From Streptomyces sp. Tu 3180 (GTDB lineage: Bacteria > Actinomycetota > Actinomycetes > Streptomycetales > Streptomycetaceae), in assembly GCF_009852415.1 (NCBI RefSeq), contig NZ_WOXS01000002.1, positions 3,246,501 through 3,310,500 on the forward strand: DNA of 64,000 nucleotides. The letters are read 5' to 3'. Under the pieces are notes generated by a model. It did not search any database. It saw only the letters and a program-made list of their open reading frames with translations, and was not told the origin of the DNA. This document shows, piece by piece, positions 17,075 to 26,126 of this stretch. How positions within the stretch are numbered: position 1 is the stretch's first letter; each line of letters begins with the position of its first letter. The position numbers and the translations under genes are program-made.

Positions 17075-18984
17075 CCGACCCCTACGGCGACAGCCCTCCG
17101 CTCACCGACGAGCAGCGGGCTGTCGTCGACCTCCCCTGGGACACCCGCCTTCTTGTCACGGCAGGGGCGGGATCCGGCAAGACGCACACGGTGGTACGGC
17201 GCCTCGACGCCCTCGTGGGCCACGAGGCCCCCGAGGAGGCGCTGGAGGCGGGCGAGATCCTCGTCCTCAGCTTCTCCCGCGCCGCCGTCCGCGAGCTGCA
17301 GGACCGGATCGCCCGACACGGCGACCGGGCACGCAGGGTGCGGGTCCAGACCTTCGACTCGTGGGCATACCGGCTTCTCGTACAGGCCTACCCCGACGAG
17401 GAGTGGGCGGCTCGCAGCTTCGACGATCGTATCCGCGCGGCGACGGACGCGATCGAGAAGGGCGCTGTGGAGGCCAGTGAGCTCGGCGCTCCCTCGCATG
17501 TGGTGATCGACGAGGCGCAGGACCTGGTGGGCGATCGCCGGGAGCTGGTGGAGGCGTTGCTCGACCGGTTCCAGCGTTCGTGCGGATTCACCGTCGTCGG
17601 CGACTCCGCCCAGGGCATCTACGGCTTCCAGATCGAGGACCGGACGGAGCGGGCCGGGGAGACAGATCGGTTCTTCACCTGGCTGCGAGAGTCCTACGAC
17701 GACCTCGTCGAACTCAGCCTGACCGAGAACTTCCGGGCGAAGAGCCCCGAGGCACGCACCGCCCTCCCCCTCGGCTCCTCTCTGCAGAAGCTGGCGGTGT
17801 CCCCGGGTGGTCAGGAGGCCACGGCCGAGAAGCTCCACGCCGAGCTGCGCGACCGTCTTCTCGGCCTGCCGAGCTTCGGTGATCTGGCCGGCGGGTTCGC
17901 GTTGGACGTGTTGAAGACGTTCCCCGACACCTGCGCGATCCTGACCCGCGACAATCGTCAGGCTCTCGCCGTCTCGGAACTCCTTCACGAACACGGGGTG
18001 GAACACGCGCTGAAGCGTTCGCTGCGGGATCGACCCGTGCCGTACTGGGTCGCCGAACTGCTGCGCCGAACCGAGTCCTTGACGCTCACCGAAGGCCGGT
18101 TCCTGGAGCTGCTCGCGGAGATCCCGCTGCCCGAGGGCGTCGAGCCCCAACGGTGCTGGCGGTCGTTGCGTGCCGCGACCCGCCGCACAGGCCGCGGCCT
18201 CGTCGACGTCGCCGCCGTGCGGCGTCTGGTGGCCGAGGGGCGCTTCCCCGACGAGTTGGGTGACCCGGAAACGGCTCGGTTGATCGTGTCGACGGTGCAC
18301 CGGGCCAAGGGCCTGGAGTACGACCGAGTGCTGCTGCTGTCGCCGCCCTCCGTCGCCGAGCTGCGGAAGGCGCACGAGGATCTGGATGTGCCGGCCGAGG
18401 CGCGGGCCCTCTATGTGGCCATGACACGGGCTCGCCAGGACCTGTACCCCGTGACCGGCCCCGAGACCTCCCGCATACGCCGCCACCGTCCCAGCGGCCG
18501 CTGGTACCTCGGCGGTTGGAAGAAGTACGAGCGTTACGGCATCCAGACCGTGGCCGGAGACATCCACAGGGAGGAGCCTCCTGGCGCGCACGACGCGGAC
18601 ATGTCCGCGACCGATACGCAGACCTACCTGCTGGAGCACGCCCGCCCGGGTGAGGCGGTGACGTTGCGGATGCGTCACCCGCTGCCCGCCGGACCGAACC
18701 AGAGCCCACCGTACGACCTGGTCCACCGTGACCGGATCATCGGCGAGGCCTCCGAGCGCTTCCGCCGGGACCTGTACGCGGTAGAGATGATCTCGCGGTC
18801 GTGGAACATCACGTGGCCCGCCGAGATCGTCGGCCTGCGGGTGGACACGCTGGAGACGGTCGCGGGCAGTACGGCGGCCGGGGCCAACGCGGGTCTGGGC
18901 CCCCACGGGGTGTGGCTCGCGCCTCGGATCACCGGAATCGGAAGGTATCGACGCGGCGAACGCGTCGGGGAGGAAGAAGGATGA
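17071..18984 (+). CDS. UvrD/Rep-like superfamily 1 helicase, compact
   Basis: This 637-residue SF1 helicase has Q-motif LTDEQRAVVD, Walker A GAGSGKT (near residue 33), FSRAAVRELQ, VIDEAQD (near 146), GDSAQGIYGFQ, ENFR, STVHRAKGLEYD and YVAMTRAR. Walker A and DEAQD are only about 115 residues apart, so the inserted 1B region is much smaller than in UvrD. The last 150 residues are not typical of UvrD. I choose GTG 17071 over 17059: it overlaps the previous stop as GTGA and has GGAG 6 nt upstream. ATGA overlap with the DrmA-like gene indicates tight coupling. It likely unwinds or translocates single-stranded DNA within the same system. Confidence 0.85.
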   Translation: MTDPYGDSPPLTDEQRAVVDLPWDTRLLVTAGAGSGKTHTVVRRLDALVGHEAPEEALEAGEILVLSFSRAAVRELQDRIARHGDRARRVRVQTFDSWAYRLLVQAYPDEEWAARSFDDRIRAATDAIEKGAVEASELGAPSHVVIDEAQDLVGDRRELVEALLDRFQRSCGFTVVGDSAQGIYGFQIEDRTERAGETDRFFTWLRESYDDLVELSLTENFRAKSPEARTALPLGSSLQKLAVSPGGQEATAEKLHAELRDRLLGLPSFGDLAGGFALDVLKTFPDTCAILTRDNRQALAVSELLHEHGVEHALKRSLRDRPVPYWVAELLRRTESLTLTEGRFLELLAEIPLPEGVEPQRCWRSLRAATRRTGRGLVDVAAVRRLVAEGRFPDELGDPETARLIVSTVHRAKGLEYDRVLLLSPPSVAELRKAHEDLDVPAEARALYVAMTRARQDLYPVTGPETSRIRRHRPSGRWYLGGWKKYERYGIQTVAGDIHREEPPGAHDADMSATDTQTYLLEHARPGEAVTLRMRHPLPAGPNQSPPYDLVHRDRIIGEASERFRRDLYAVEMISRSWNITWPAEIVGLRVDTLETVAGSTAAGANAGLGPHGVWLAPRITGIGRYRRGERVGEEEG

Positions 18985-21900
18985 CGCACGGGAAAGGCCC
19001 GCACGCCGAGCACTACCGGGTTCGTGAGGAATTGGTGGCCCGGTTGCGCCGCGAGCTTCTCGGTCCCGACGTCGAGGCGGGCGACGATCCGGTCGAGGTC
19101 CTCACCCAGGACGCCCCGATCACCCGCTACCCGATCGGTGTGCTGTTCCCGAGGGCTGCCGACCGCGATGCCCGTCAGAAGCAGGAGGAGGACATCGCCG
19201 AGGAGGACGGGCTTGACGAGGCACCGCTGCTCGGCAACGACAGCCCCGACGAGACGGGGGGCCCCGCCGAGCCGCCGGCCTCCGGTGACCGGCGCCCCTC
19301 GTCCATGGGCCTCACTTTCGCCGTGGCACCCGAGGTGAGCTCCGAGATCGTGATCTCCGCGCGAGCCGCCGTGTACGACCCCGTGGACGCCGAAGGCCGG
19401 CCGGTGTCGGCCGAGCGAGCGGAGGCCCGGACCACGAGTGACCAACGTGAGCATTGGCGTCGCCGGGAACTGGAGCTGCCGGACACCCCGGTCGACATCA
19501 CACGGCCCGGTCCTCTCGATCCGGCTCCCGTTCTCGCCGACGGCGTGGAACTGCACGTCCTCGTACGACCGGTCAGCGCTTCCTCCGGCACTGTCACCGT
19601 CACGGTCACCCTGATCAACAAGCAGGTCGTAAGCGAGCGGGAACTCCAGGACGCTTTCGCCCTCTTCCAGCCCAGCCTGACGATCCGGGCGGCCAACGGC
19701 GCCTCCGCCTTCGTGGAGCGTCCCGCCGCTCTGTCCGCCGTCGACTCGGAGCTGGCCACGAGCCGCCTGCTGTACCGCCATGCCCCCACCTTCGCCGTGG
19801 GGCACGGCTGCTCCGCCCATTGGGACTGGACGCCCCCGCCGGTCGGCCTGACCGACATAGAGCGTGCCGCGATCGACGAGATCCGCTCCGAGTTCGTACC
19901 CACGCACGAAGTACTGCTGACCGACTCCAACCCGGAAATCGAGAAGCTCTGCAGCTCGGCACTCGGCATGCTCGGCCTCGCCGAGCGCCCCGACTCCGAG
20001 GTGCTCGACGCGTTGCGCGGGCTGGCCCGGGGTTATGAGCAGTGGATCGAGGCCAAGGCCTCGGAGGCCGGCGCACTCGCAGGAACCCCCTACGAGGAGC
20101 CCGCGCGCGAACGGCTCGACGCCTGCCGCGAAGCTCTCGGACGCATGCGGGAGGGCATCCGGATCCTGGCTGACACGGACAAGCCGGAGGTCATGGAGGC
20201 CTTCCGGATGGCCAACCGGGCGATGGCGGAACAACGTGCGCGCAGTGCCTGGGTGAAGGGCGGCCGTGAGGGTACGCCCGACCTGTCGGTCCAGCGCTGG
20301 CGGCCGTTCCAGATCGCGTTCATACTCCTGTGCCTGCGTGGCATCGCCGACCCGAACCACCCCGACCGCAAGATCTCGGACCTGCTCTGGTTCCCCACCG
20401 GTGGCGGCAAGACCGAGGCCTACCTCGGCCTGATCGCCTTCACCACGTTCCTGCGTCGACTGCGCCACGAGGCGGACGGTGGCGGCGTCACCGTGCTCAT
20501 GCGATACACGCTGCGTCTGCTCACACTCCAGCAGTTCGAACGCGCCACGATCCTCATCTGTGCGATGGAGCTGATGCGCAGGGCCGACCCGGAGCGCCTG
20601 GGTGAGGAGGGCGTCTCGATCGGCATGTGGGTCGGTAAGTCGGCTACGCCGAACGATCTGAAGACGGCCGCCGAGAAGCTGCTCAAGCTGCGCGGAGGGC
20701 AGAACCTGCAGAAGGAGAACCCGGTCCAGCTGCACGCCTGCCCCTGGTGCGGCACGGCACTGGACGCTCACAACTACTCGGTGGACGAGGAGAACGTCCG
20801 TATGGACGTCCGTTGCCCCGGCTCCGGCTGCGAGTTCGCCTCCGGTCTGCCGGTTCACCTCGTGGACCAGACGGTCTACAGGGCCCGCCCGACCCTCGTC
20901 ATCGCCACTGTCGACAAGTTCGCCTCCATGCCGTGGCGCGAGCAGACGGCGGCACTCTTCAACCTGGACCGTCCCGGCGACGCGACTCCACGTCCGGAGC
21001 TGATCGTCCAGGACGAACTCCACCTGATCTCCGGTCCGCTGGGAACTCTGACCGGCTTGTACGAGACGGCCGTCGACGCCCTCGCCGACCAGCCGAAGGT
21101 GATCGCCTCCACGGCGACCATCCGTCGTGCGGCCGACCAGGGACGGCGCCTCTTCGACCGGGACGTGCGTCAGTTCCCGCCGGCCGGTCTGGACGCGCGG
21201 GACTCCTGGTTCGCCGTGGAGACCGGTCGTGACGCCAAGGCCAGTCGACGTTACGTGGGGCTGCTCGCCCCCGGTACCAGCCAGTCGACCCTTCTCATCC
21301 GCACCTACGCGGCCCTGCTCCACCAGGCCATGTGCGCGGAGACGAGCGACGAGGTCCGGGACGCGTACTGGACACTGGTCGGCTACTTCAACAGCCTCCG
21401 CCTGCTGTCGGCCGCCGAGCTCCAGGTGAACGATGACGTCGAGGACTATCTGAGGCTCCTCGCCGACCGCGACGGCACCGAAGTGCGTCCCTCCAACCGG
21501 TACTCGGAGCTGACGAGCCGGGTCGACGCGAGCCTGATCCCGGCTCGGCTCAAGGAGATCGAGAAGCGCTATCCGGACCCCGACGTCCGCGACGTCCTCC
21601 TGGCCACCAACATGATCGCCGTCGGCGTCGACGTGGACCGTCTCGGCCTGATGGCGGTGATGGGTCAGCCCCAGACCACGGCCGAGTACATCCAGGCCAC
21701 CAGCCGCGTGGGCCGTGCCCACCCGGGCCTGGTCGCCGTGATGCTGAACTCTTCCCGTCCCCGGGACCGTTCGCACTACGAGAACTTCCTGCACTTCCAT
21801 TCCGCGCTCTACCGTGAGGTGGAGTCGACGTCCGTGACGCCGTTCTCCGCCCGATCGCGCGACCGCGGTCTGCACGCCGTGATCGTGGCGCTGGCCCGCA

Positions 21901-22244
21901 TTCTCATTCCCGAGGCCCGCGAGAACGATGCCGCCGGTCGGATCGACACGTACGTGGATCGTCTGCGTTCGGAGATCAAGCCGTTGTTGACGAGCCGCGT
22001 CTCCCAGGTCGCTCCCGAGGAACTGCAGGACACCTCCGACGCTTTCGAAGAATTCGTCGACTGGTGGGAACAAATGGCGGACGGGCACGGCGGACTGCTG
22101 TACGAGCCGCGCCGCGGCAGTCCCACTCCTGCTCTGCTCACACCGTTCGACGACGAATCCCCGGACGCCGGCCCCTGGTCCACCCTGTGGAGCCTGCGCG
22201 ACGTCGACGCCGAGTCCGCTCTCTTCCTGGAGGCTTCCCGATGA
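18981..22244 (+). CDS. drmA: DrmA-like SF2 helicase (DISARM-related)
   Basis: This 1,087-residue protein has the DrmA layout. The N-terminus reads REELVARLRRELLGP then YPIGVLFPR. LLWFPTGGGKTEAYLGL is the P-loop (near residue 472), and the characteristic DEXH variant QDELHLISGPLGTLTG lies near 677. Motif III ASTATIRRA follows, and YIQATSRVGR is motif VI. A four-Cys cluster (CPWCG and later CPGSGCEF) between the P-loop and DEXH motif probably binds zinc. In DISARM, DrmA and DrmB form a complex that engages incoming DNA. Both neighbours overlap by ATGA. The gene lacks an adjacent drmC and methylase, so this is a DISARM-like operon and not a standard type I or II operon. Confidence 0.9.
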   Translation: MTHGKGPHAEHYRVREELVARLRRELLGPDVEAGDDPVEVLTQDAPITRYPIGVLFPRAADRDARQKQEEDIAEEDGLDEAPLLGNDSPDETGGPAEPPASGDRRPSSMGLTFAVAPEVSSEIVISARAAVYDPVDAEGRPVSAERAEARTTSDQREHWRRRELELPDTPVDITRPGPLDPAPVLADGVELHVLVRPVSASSGTVTVTVTLINKQVVSERELQDAFALFQPSLTIRAANGASAFVERPAALSAVDSELATSRLLYRHAPTFAVGHGCSAHWDWTPPPVGLTDIERAAIDEIRSEFVPTHEVLLTDSNPEIEKLCSSALGMLGLAERPDSEVLDALRGLARGYEQWIEAKASEAGALAGTPYEEPARERLDACREALGRMREGIRILADTDKPEVMEAFRMANRAMAEQRARSAWVKGGREGTPDLSVQRWRPFQIAFILLCLRGIADPNHPDRKISDLLWFPTGGGKTEAYLGLIAFTTFLRRLRHEADGGGVTVLMRYTLRLLTLQQFERATILICAMELMRRADPERLGEEGVSIGMWVGKSATPNDLKTAAEKLLKLRGGQNLQKENPVQLHACPWCGTALDAHNYSVDEENVRMDVRCPGSGCEFASGLPVHLVDQTVYRARPTLVIATVDKFASMPWREQTAALFNLDRPGDATPRPELIVQDELHLISGPLGTLTGLYETAVDALADQPKVIASTATIRRAADQGRRLFDRDVRQFPPAGLDARDSWFAVETGRDAKASRRYVGLLAPGTSQSTLLIRTYAALLHQAMCAETSDEVRDAYWTLVGYFNSLRLLSAAELQVNDDVEDYLRLLADRDGTEVRPSNRYSELTSRVDASLIPARLKEIEKRYPDPDVRDVLLATNMIAVGVDVDRLGLMAVMGQPQTTAEYIQATSRVGRAHPGLVAVMLNSSRPRDRSHYENFLHFHSALYREVESTSVTPFSARSRDRGLHAVIVALARILIPEARENDAAGRIDTYVDRLRSEIKPLLTSRVSQVAPEELQDTSDAFEEFVDWWEQMADGHGGLLYEPRRGSPTPALLTPFDDESPDAGPWSTLWSLRDVDAESALFLEASR

Positions 22245-24109
22245 CCCCGCCCTCCGCGCGGCGCCGCCGCCGTACCGACGGTGACTCGGCCGTGCCCCGC
22301 CTCGCCCTGCCTCGTCGTGGGTCGGTCCGCCGCTCTCAGATGATCACCACGTACGGCGTCGGATCGCTGATCGCCGTCGACAACGAGTCGTTCATCGTCT
22401 CCGGCATCGACGACGCCTACCGGAGCTGGCCCCTCGATGAGGCGCCGATCATCCACGAGCACCGTCTCGCCCGGGTCCTGAGGGTGAGCCACTTCCGGCT
22501 GCCCCCTTCCTCCGAGGACACGAGCAAGGACGGGGTACGCGTCCGGCGTTTCCCGCTGTGGCACTCGTGCCCGAGGTGCCAGGCTCTGCAGCACGTCCGG
22601 GACTTCAATCCTCCCGCCGGTAAGAACGTCTGCACGGACTGCGACGACGAGCCCCTTGTACCGTCCCGATTCGTCATGGCCTGTGAAGACGGACACCTCG
22701 CCGACTTCCCCTATTGGAAGTGGCTGCACCGCAAGAACCGCGAGGAAGGCGCGACCGGGCGCTGTGGCGGGCAGATGAGCATGCGCTTCTCCGGCCGGAG
22801 TGCCTCGCTGCGTTCCGTGATCATCTCGTGCACGTGCGGTGTGCCGGAGGTGTCCATGGAGGGTGCCTTCCGCCGCTCGGCCCTGACCGACCTCGGGGTG
22901 CGGTGCGAGGGCAGGCGCCCCTGGCTCAAGAACGCACCCGCCGAGTTCTGCAAGCAGACGCCCCGTACGCTTCAGCGCGGTTCGTCGGCGGTCTGGCAGC
23001 CGGTGCTGAAGTCCGCTCTCTCCATCCCCCCGTGGAGCGACGGGCTCGCCGACAAGCTCTCCGAGCACTGGGAGAACCTGCGCGCGTACTCGTCCCGCTC
23101 GGAGATTGAGATTTACCTCAAGGGAGCGTTCCGGGGCGACGACTCCGTCTCGGTCGACGCCGTCATGGAGTTGCTGGCGGCCGAACAGGCGGAAGACCCG
23201 GCTCAGGAGGGCGAGTCCGACGTCAGTGCGGTGAGCCCCTATCAGGCGCTGCGCCGCCAGGAGTACGAGCGGCTCTGTGCCGGCAACGCTCTGCAGGACC
23301 AGGGACGCGAGGAACAGTTCATCTGTGAACCACCGGTCTCGGACCCGGCTGTCCTCGATCCGTTCGGTGTCCGCAGGCCGATGCTGGTCAAGCGCCTGCG
23401 CGAGGTACGGGCACTCAAGGCATTCACACGCATCGCGGACCCTGAGTCGGGTTCCGAAGGCCATGAGGCAGCCCTGTCCCTGACTCCCACCGACTGGCTC
23501 CCGGCGATGGAGGTGCGCGGCGAGGGCGTCTTCGTGCGCCTCGACGAGAACCGGCTGGACGATTGGGCCGAGTCGATCGCGGTGGCCGCCCGAGTCGATC
23601 GCGTGCGCACCAACCACGACCGCATGCTGAGAGAACGGGCCACGAATCCTGCGGACGTGCCCTCCTCGCCCGCCACACCCCGACTGGTGTTGCTGCACAC
23701 CCTGGCACATGTGCTGATCAACGAGTGGAGCCTGGACGCCGGTTACCCTGCCGCAGCACTGCGCGAGCGCCTGTACACGGACGACACCATGGCCGGCTTC
23801 CTCATCTACACGGCGACCAGTGACTCCGCCGGCAGTCTCGGCGGCGTGGTGGCCCAGGGGGAGCCGGACCGCCTCGCCGAAGCGCTCCATTCGGCGCTGA
23901 GGCGGGCCGCCTGGTGCTCGGCCGATCCGCTGTGCATAGAGGCACGGTCGTCCGGCATCGGGGGCGCGAACATGGCAGCGTGTCACGCCTGCGCGATGCT
24001 CCCCGAGACGAGCTGCGAGCACAACAACATCCTGCTCGACCGGGCTCTGCTGGTGGGCACTCCGGAGGAACCCTCGGTGGGATTCTTCCGACAGGTCCTG
24101 ACGACCTGA
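22241..24109 (+). CDS. drmB: DrmB-like DUF1998 protein (DISARM-related)
   Basis: This 622-residue protein begins RRSQMITTYGVGSLI, typical of DrmB. A Cys cluster follows (HSCPRCQ, CTDCDD, then ACEDGH). The DUF1998 region is at the C-terminus, with LHTLAHVLINE, TATSDSAGSLGGVV, CSADPLC and NMAACHACAMLPETSCEHNN. These paired cysteines are expected to bind zinc. DrmB partners with the DrmA helicase in DISARM. The ATG at 22241 overlaps the drmA stop. The operon ends here, 11 nt before the end of a convergent regulator gene, with no obvious hairpin between. Confidence 0.9.
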   Translation: MTPPSARRRRRTDGDSAVPRLALPRRGSVRRSQMITTYGVGSLIAVDNESFIVSGIDDAYRSWPLDEAPIIHEHRLARVLRVSHFRLPPSSEDTSKDGVRVRRFPLWHSCPRCQALQHVRDFNPPAGKNVCTDCDDEPLVPSRFVMACEDGHLADFPYWKWLHRKNREEGATGRCGGQMSMRFSGRSASLRSVIISCTCGVPEVSMEGAFRRSALTDLGVRCEGRRPWLKNAPAEFCKQTPRTLQRGSSAVWQPVLKSALSIPPWSDGLADKLSEHWENLRAYSSRSEIEIYLKGAFRGDDSVSVDAVMELLAAEQAEDPAQEGESDVSAVSPYQALRRQEYERLCAGNALQDQGREEQFICEPPVSDPAVLDPFGVRRPMLVKRLREVRALKAFTRIADPESGSEGHEAALSLTPTDWLPAMEVRGEGVFVRLDENRLDDWAESIAVAARVDRVRTNHDRMLRERATNPADVPSSPATPRLVLLHTLAHVLINEWSLDAGYPAAALRERLYTDDTMAGFLIYTATSDSAGSLGGVVAQGEPDRLAEALHSALRRAAWCSADPLCIEARSSGIGGANMAACHACAMLPETSCEHNNILLDRALLVGTPEEPSVGFFRQVLTT

Positions 24110-24120
24110 GGCGAGCAGCC

Positions 24121-24768
24121 TCACCACCCACTCTCCGACAGGGCGGCTTCGCAACGGCTCTGCGCGCGGTCGAGCACCTCGTCCGCGTCGCAGCCGTGGG
24201 CTTGAAGCCAGTGGAGGAAGTCCGTGATGACGTCGATCACGGACTCCTCCGCCACCGCCCGACTCACCCTGCCGGGCCCCGGTCCGTAGGAGCAGGTCGG
24301 CGGCCTCAGCGTCGCGTACACGTCCAGCAGCGCCTCGGCCCGGGTCACCGACGGATCCTCCGGGTGGCCGGCCGGTGGGGTGAGCCCGGTGGCCAGTTCG
24401 CACCACGTCACCTTGCGGGCCTCGTGGAGCTGGACGCCCCAGCGGTCGGTGAGGGCGTCGACGAGTGCCATGCCCCGTCCGCCCTCGGCGTCGACTTCCG
24501 CGGCGACGAGGGTGGGCAGGGCCCGTGTGTCGGGGTCGTGGATCTCGATGCGCAGGTACGTGCCGTTCATGGAGACCGCGAGCGAGGCCGGAGTGCCGAT
24601 GCCGACGTGCGTGACGACGTTGGAGACGAGTTCGCTGACACAGAGTTGGGCCGTGTCGACGAGCTCGTGCAGACCCCACGCCGTCAGACGGAGCCGTACG
24701 ACGCGGCGCAGGGTGGCCACCTCCTCGGGGCGGGCGGTGAACTCCACGTCCCACGGCTTTCGCGTCAT
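24121..24768 (-). CDS. RsbW/SpoIIAB-like ATP-binding regulatory protein
   Basis: This 215-residue protein has a histidine-kinase-like ATPase domain of the anti-sigma type: CVSELVSNVVTHVG (N-box), RIEIHDPD, and EGGRGMALVDALTDRWG (G-box). The last 70 residues form an extra helical part without assignment. ATG 24768 follows AGGAGAG. Proteins of this kind are common in Streptomyces beside WhiJ-like XRE regulators and DUF397 proteins, and that pair is encoded divergently here. It likely modulates a regulator by protein contact or phosphorylation. Confidence 0.85.
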   Translation of the reverse strand: MTRKPWDVEFTARPEEVATLRRVVRLRLTAWGLHELVDTAQLCVSELVSNVVTHVGIGTPASLAVSMNGTYLRIEIHDPDTRALPTLVAAEVDAEGGRGMALVDALTDRWGVQLHEARKVTWCELATGLTPPAGHPEDPSVTRAEALLDVYATLRPPTCSYGPGPGRVSRAVAEESVIDVITDFLHWLQAHGCDADEVLDRAQSRCEAALSESGW

Positions 24769-24891
24769 GCAACTCTCCTGGATCACGAGGTCTCTCCCAT
24801 CGGGGTTCCGCCCTGCCCTTCGCGACGCACCACCGGAGCGTGACGATCGCTCACTCTGTGTCGCCCGATGCGTTCAGGATGGAGCTGGCTC

Positions 24892-24920
24892 ATCCCGTCG
24901 TGCAATGTGCACGATGGGAT
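24892..24920. promoter_or_regulatory. Long inverted repeat in divergent promoter region
   Basis: Arms of 13 nt at 24892-24904 (ATCCCGTCGTGCA) and 24908-24920 (TGCACGATGGGAT) pair with a single G-T wobble around a 3-nt centre. The repeat lies between the RsbW-like gene and the XRE gene and is a natural candidate binding site for that XRE regulator. Confidence 0.5.
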
Positions 24921-25003
24921 TCCCACTTCTGTGTGATTGGCAAGGGGTCCTCTTGGCAGGAGACTGAACTCTCGCTACGCACCATGCGGTCGAGGGGATG
25001 GAC

Positions 25004-25852
25004 ATGGCCGGTTCACCGACGGCGCGCCGTCGGCGTCTGTCGATCGAGCTGAAGAAGCTCCGGGAGAGGAGCGCACTGACCTGCGCCCAGGTCGGACAGG
25101 CGCTGGACTGGAGCGGCTCCAAGGTCAACCGCATGGAGACGGGCAGCGGCAGGGTCCAACCGTCCGACGTCGACGCACTGTGCCGGTTCTACGACACGAG
25201 TGACGAACTGCGTGAGTTCCTCAAGTCACTGGCACGGGAGGCGAAGACGCGCGGTTGGTGGCAGGTGCACGGTGCGGGTGTGCCCGAGTGGTTCAACATC
25301 TACATCGGCTTGGAACAGGACGCCTCCACGCTCCGCCAGTACCAGTGCGAGCTGTTGCCGGGCCTCATGCAGACCGAGGCGTACGCCCGTGAACTCCACA
25401 CGACCGGCGCGCACATGTCGGCCGAGGACATCGACCGGGCCGTGCGGGTGCGGCTGGAGCGCCAGGAGATGCTGACGCGGCCGGACTCCCCCGATGCCTG
25501 GTTCATCGTGAACGAGGGTGCCGTGCGCAACGTCATCGGCGATCGGGAACTCATGCGGGAGCAACTCGAGCGGGTTCTGGAAGCCGCCGAGTCGCCGAAT
25601 GTCACCCTGCAGGTCCTCCCCTTCGACTCCGGCACCTACCCGGCCACCGGCTCCTTCACCATGCTGGGTTTTCCCGCCCCGGAAGACCCGGACCTGGTGT
25701 ACCGCGACGGCATCACGGACGCGGTCTACCTGGAGGGCGAGCATCATGTGCGGGAGTACACGCGGGCGTTCGACGGTTTGCGTGCCGCGGCCCTGAGCCC
25801 TCAGCGCTCCGCCCAGCTGATCGAGTCCGTCGTGAAGGAGTACTCGAGGTGA
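25004..25852 (+). CDS. WhiJ-like XRE-family regulator (HTH + DUF5753)
   Basis: This 282-residue protein has an N-terminal Cro/CI helix-turn-helix (LTCAQVGQALDWSGSKVNRMETG). It continues with the DUF5753 region typical of Streptomyces regulators (LRQYQCELLPGLMQTEAYAR, TLQVLPFDSGTYPATGSFTMLGF). GAGGGG lies 6 nt before ATG 25004, which I prefer to ATG 24998. The stop overlaps the DUF397 gene by GTGA. WhiJ relatives act with small DUF397 proteins in controlling development and antibiotic production. Which genes this one controls is unknown. Confidence 0.85.
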   Translation: MAGSPTARRRRLSIELKKLRERSALTCAQVGQALDWSGSKVNRMETGSGRVQPSDVDALCRFYDTSDELREFLKSLAREAKTRGWWQVHGAGVPEWFNIYIGLEQDASTLRQYQCELLPGLMQTEAYARELHTTGAHMSAEDIDRAVRVRLERQEMLTRPDSPDAWFIVNEGAVRNVIGDRELMREQLERVLEAAESPNVTLQVLPFDSGTYPATGSFTMLGFPAPEDPDLVYRDGITDAVYLEGEHHVREYTRAFDGLRAAALSPQRSAQLIESVVKEYSR

Positions 25853-26061
25853 ACACCACAGAGCCCGCGGGGCGCCCTCCGGTGTGGGTCAGGTCGTCGT
25901 ACAGCAACGGCGCGGGGGGCGAGTGCGTGGAGTGTGCGATCAGCCGGGACCACATCCTCGTGCGGGACTCCAAGGGCACGGGAGTCCCCGTGATCACCGT
26001 GGGGCACCGCGCCTGGGACTCCTTCCTGCGAGCGCTCCGAGGCGGTCGGCGGGCGCACTGA
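25849..26061 (+). CDS. DUF397 small protein
   Basis: This 70-residue protein has the DUF397 pattern: VWVRSSYSNGAGGECVECA, then ILVRDSKGTGVPVITVGHRAWDSFL. It is coupled to the preceding XRE gene through a GTGA overlap. DUF397 proteins are thought to bind and modulate their paired XRE regulator. Confidence 0.9.
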   Translation: MNTTEPAGRPPVWVRSSYSNGAGGECVECAISRDHILVRDSKGTGVPVITVGHRAWDSFLRALRGGRRAH

Positions 26062-26126
26062 CCCGTCTGCCCCGCGATCCCGTCGCCCTCGGTCCGCCTC
26101 CGGCTGCGCGCGGGGGCTCCCCGCCC

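Noticed and set aside
18675..22088. Open frame of 1,137 codons on the minus strand opposite the DrmA-like gene
   Set aside because: No domain is recognisable, and the plus-strand frame has DrmA motifs throughout.
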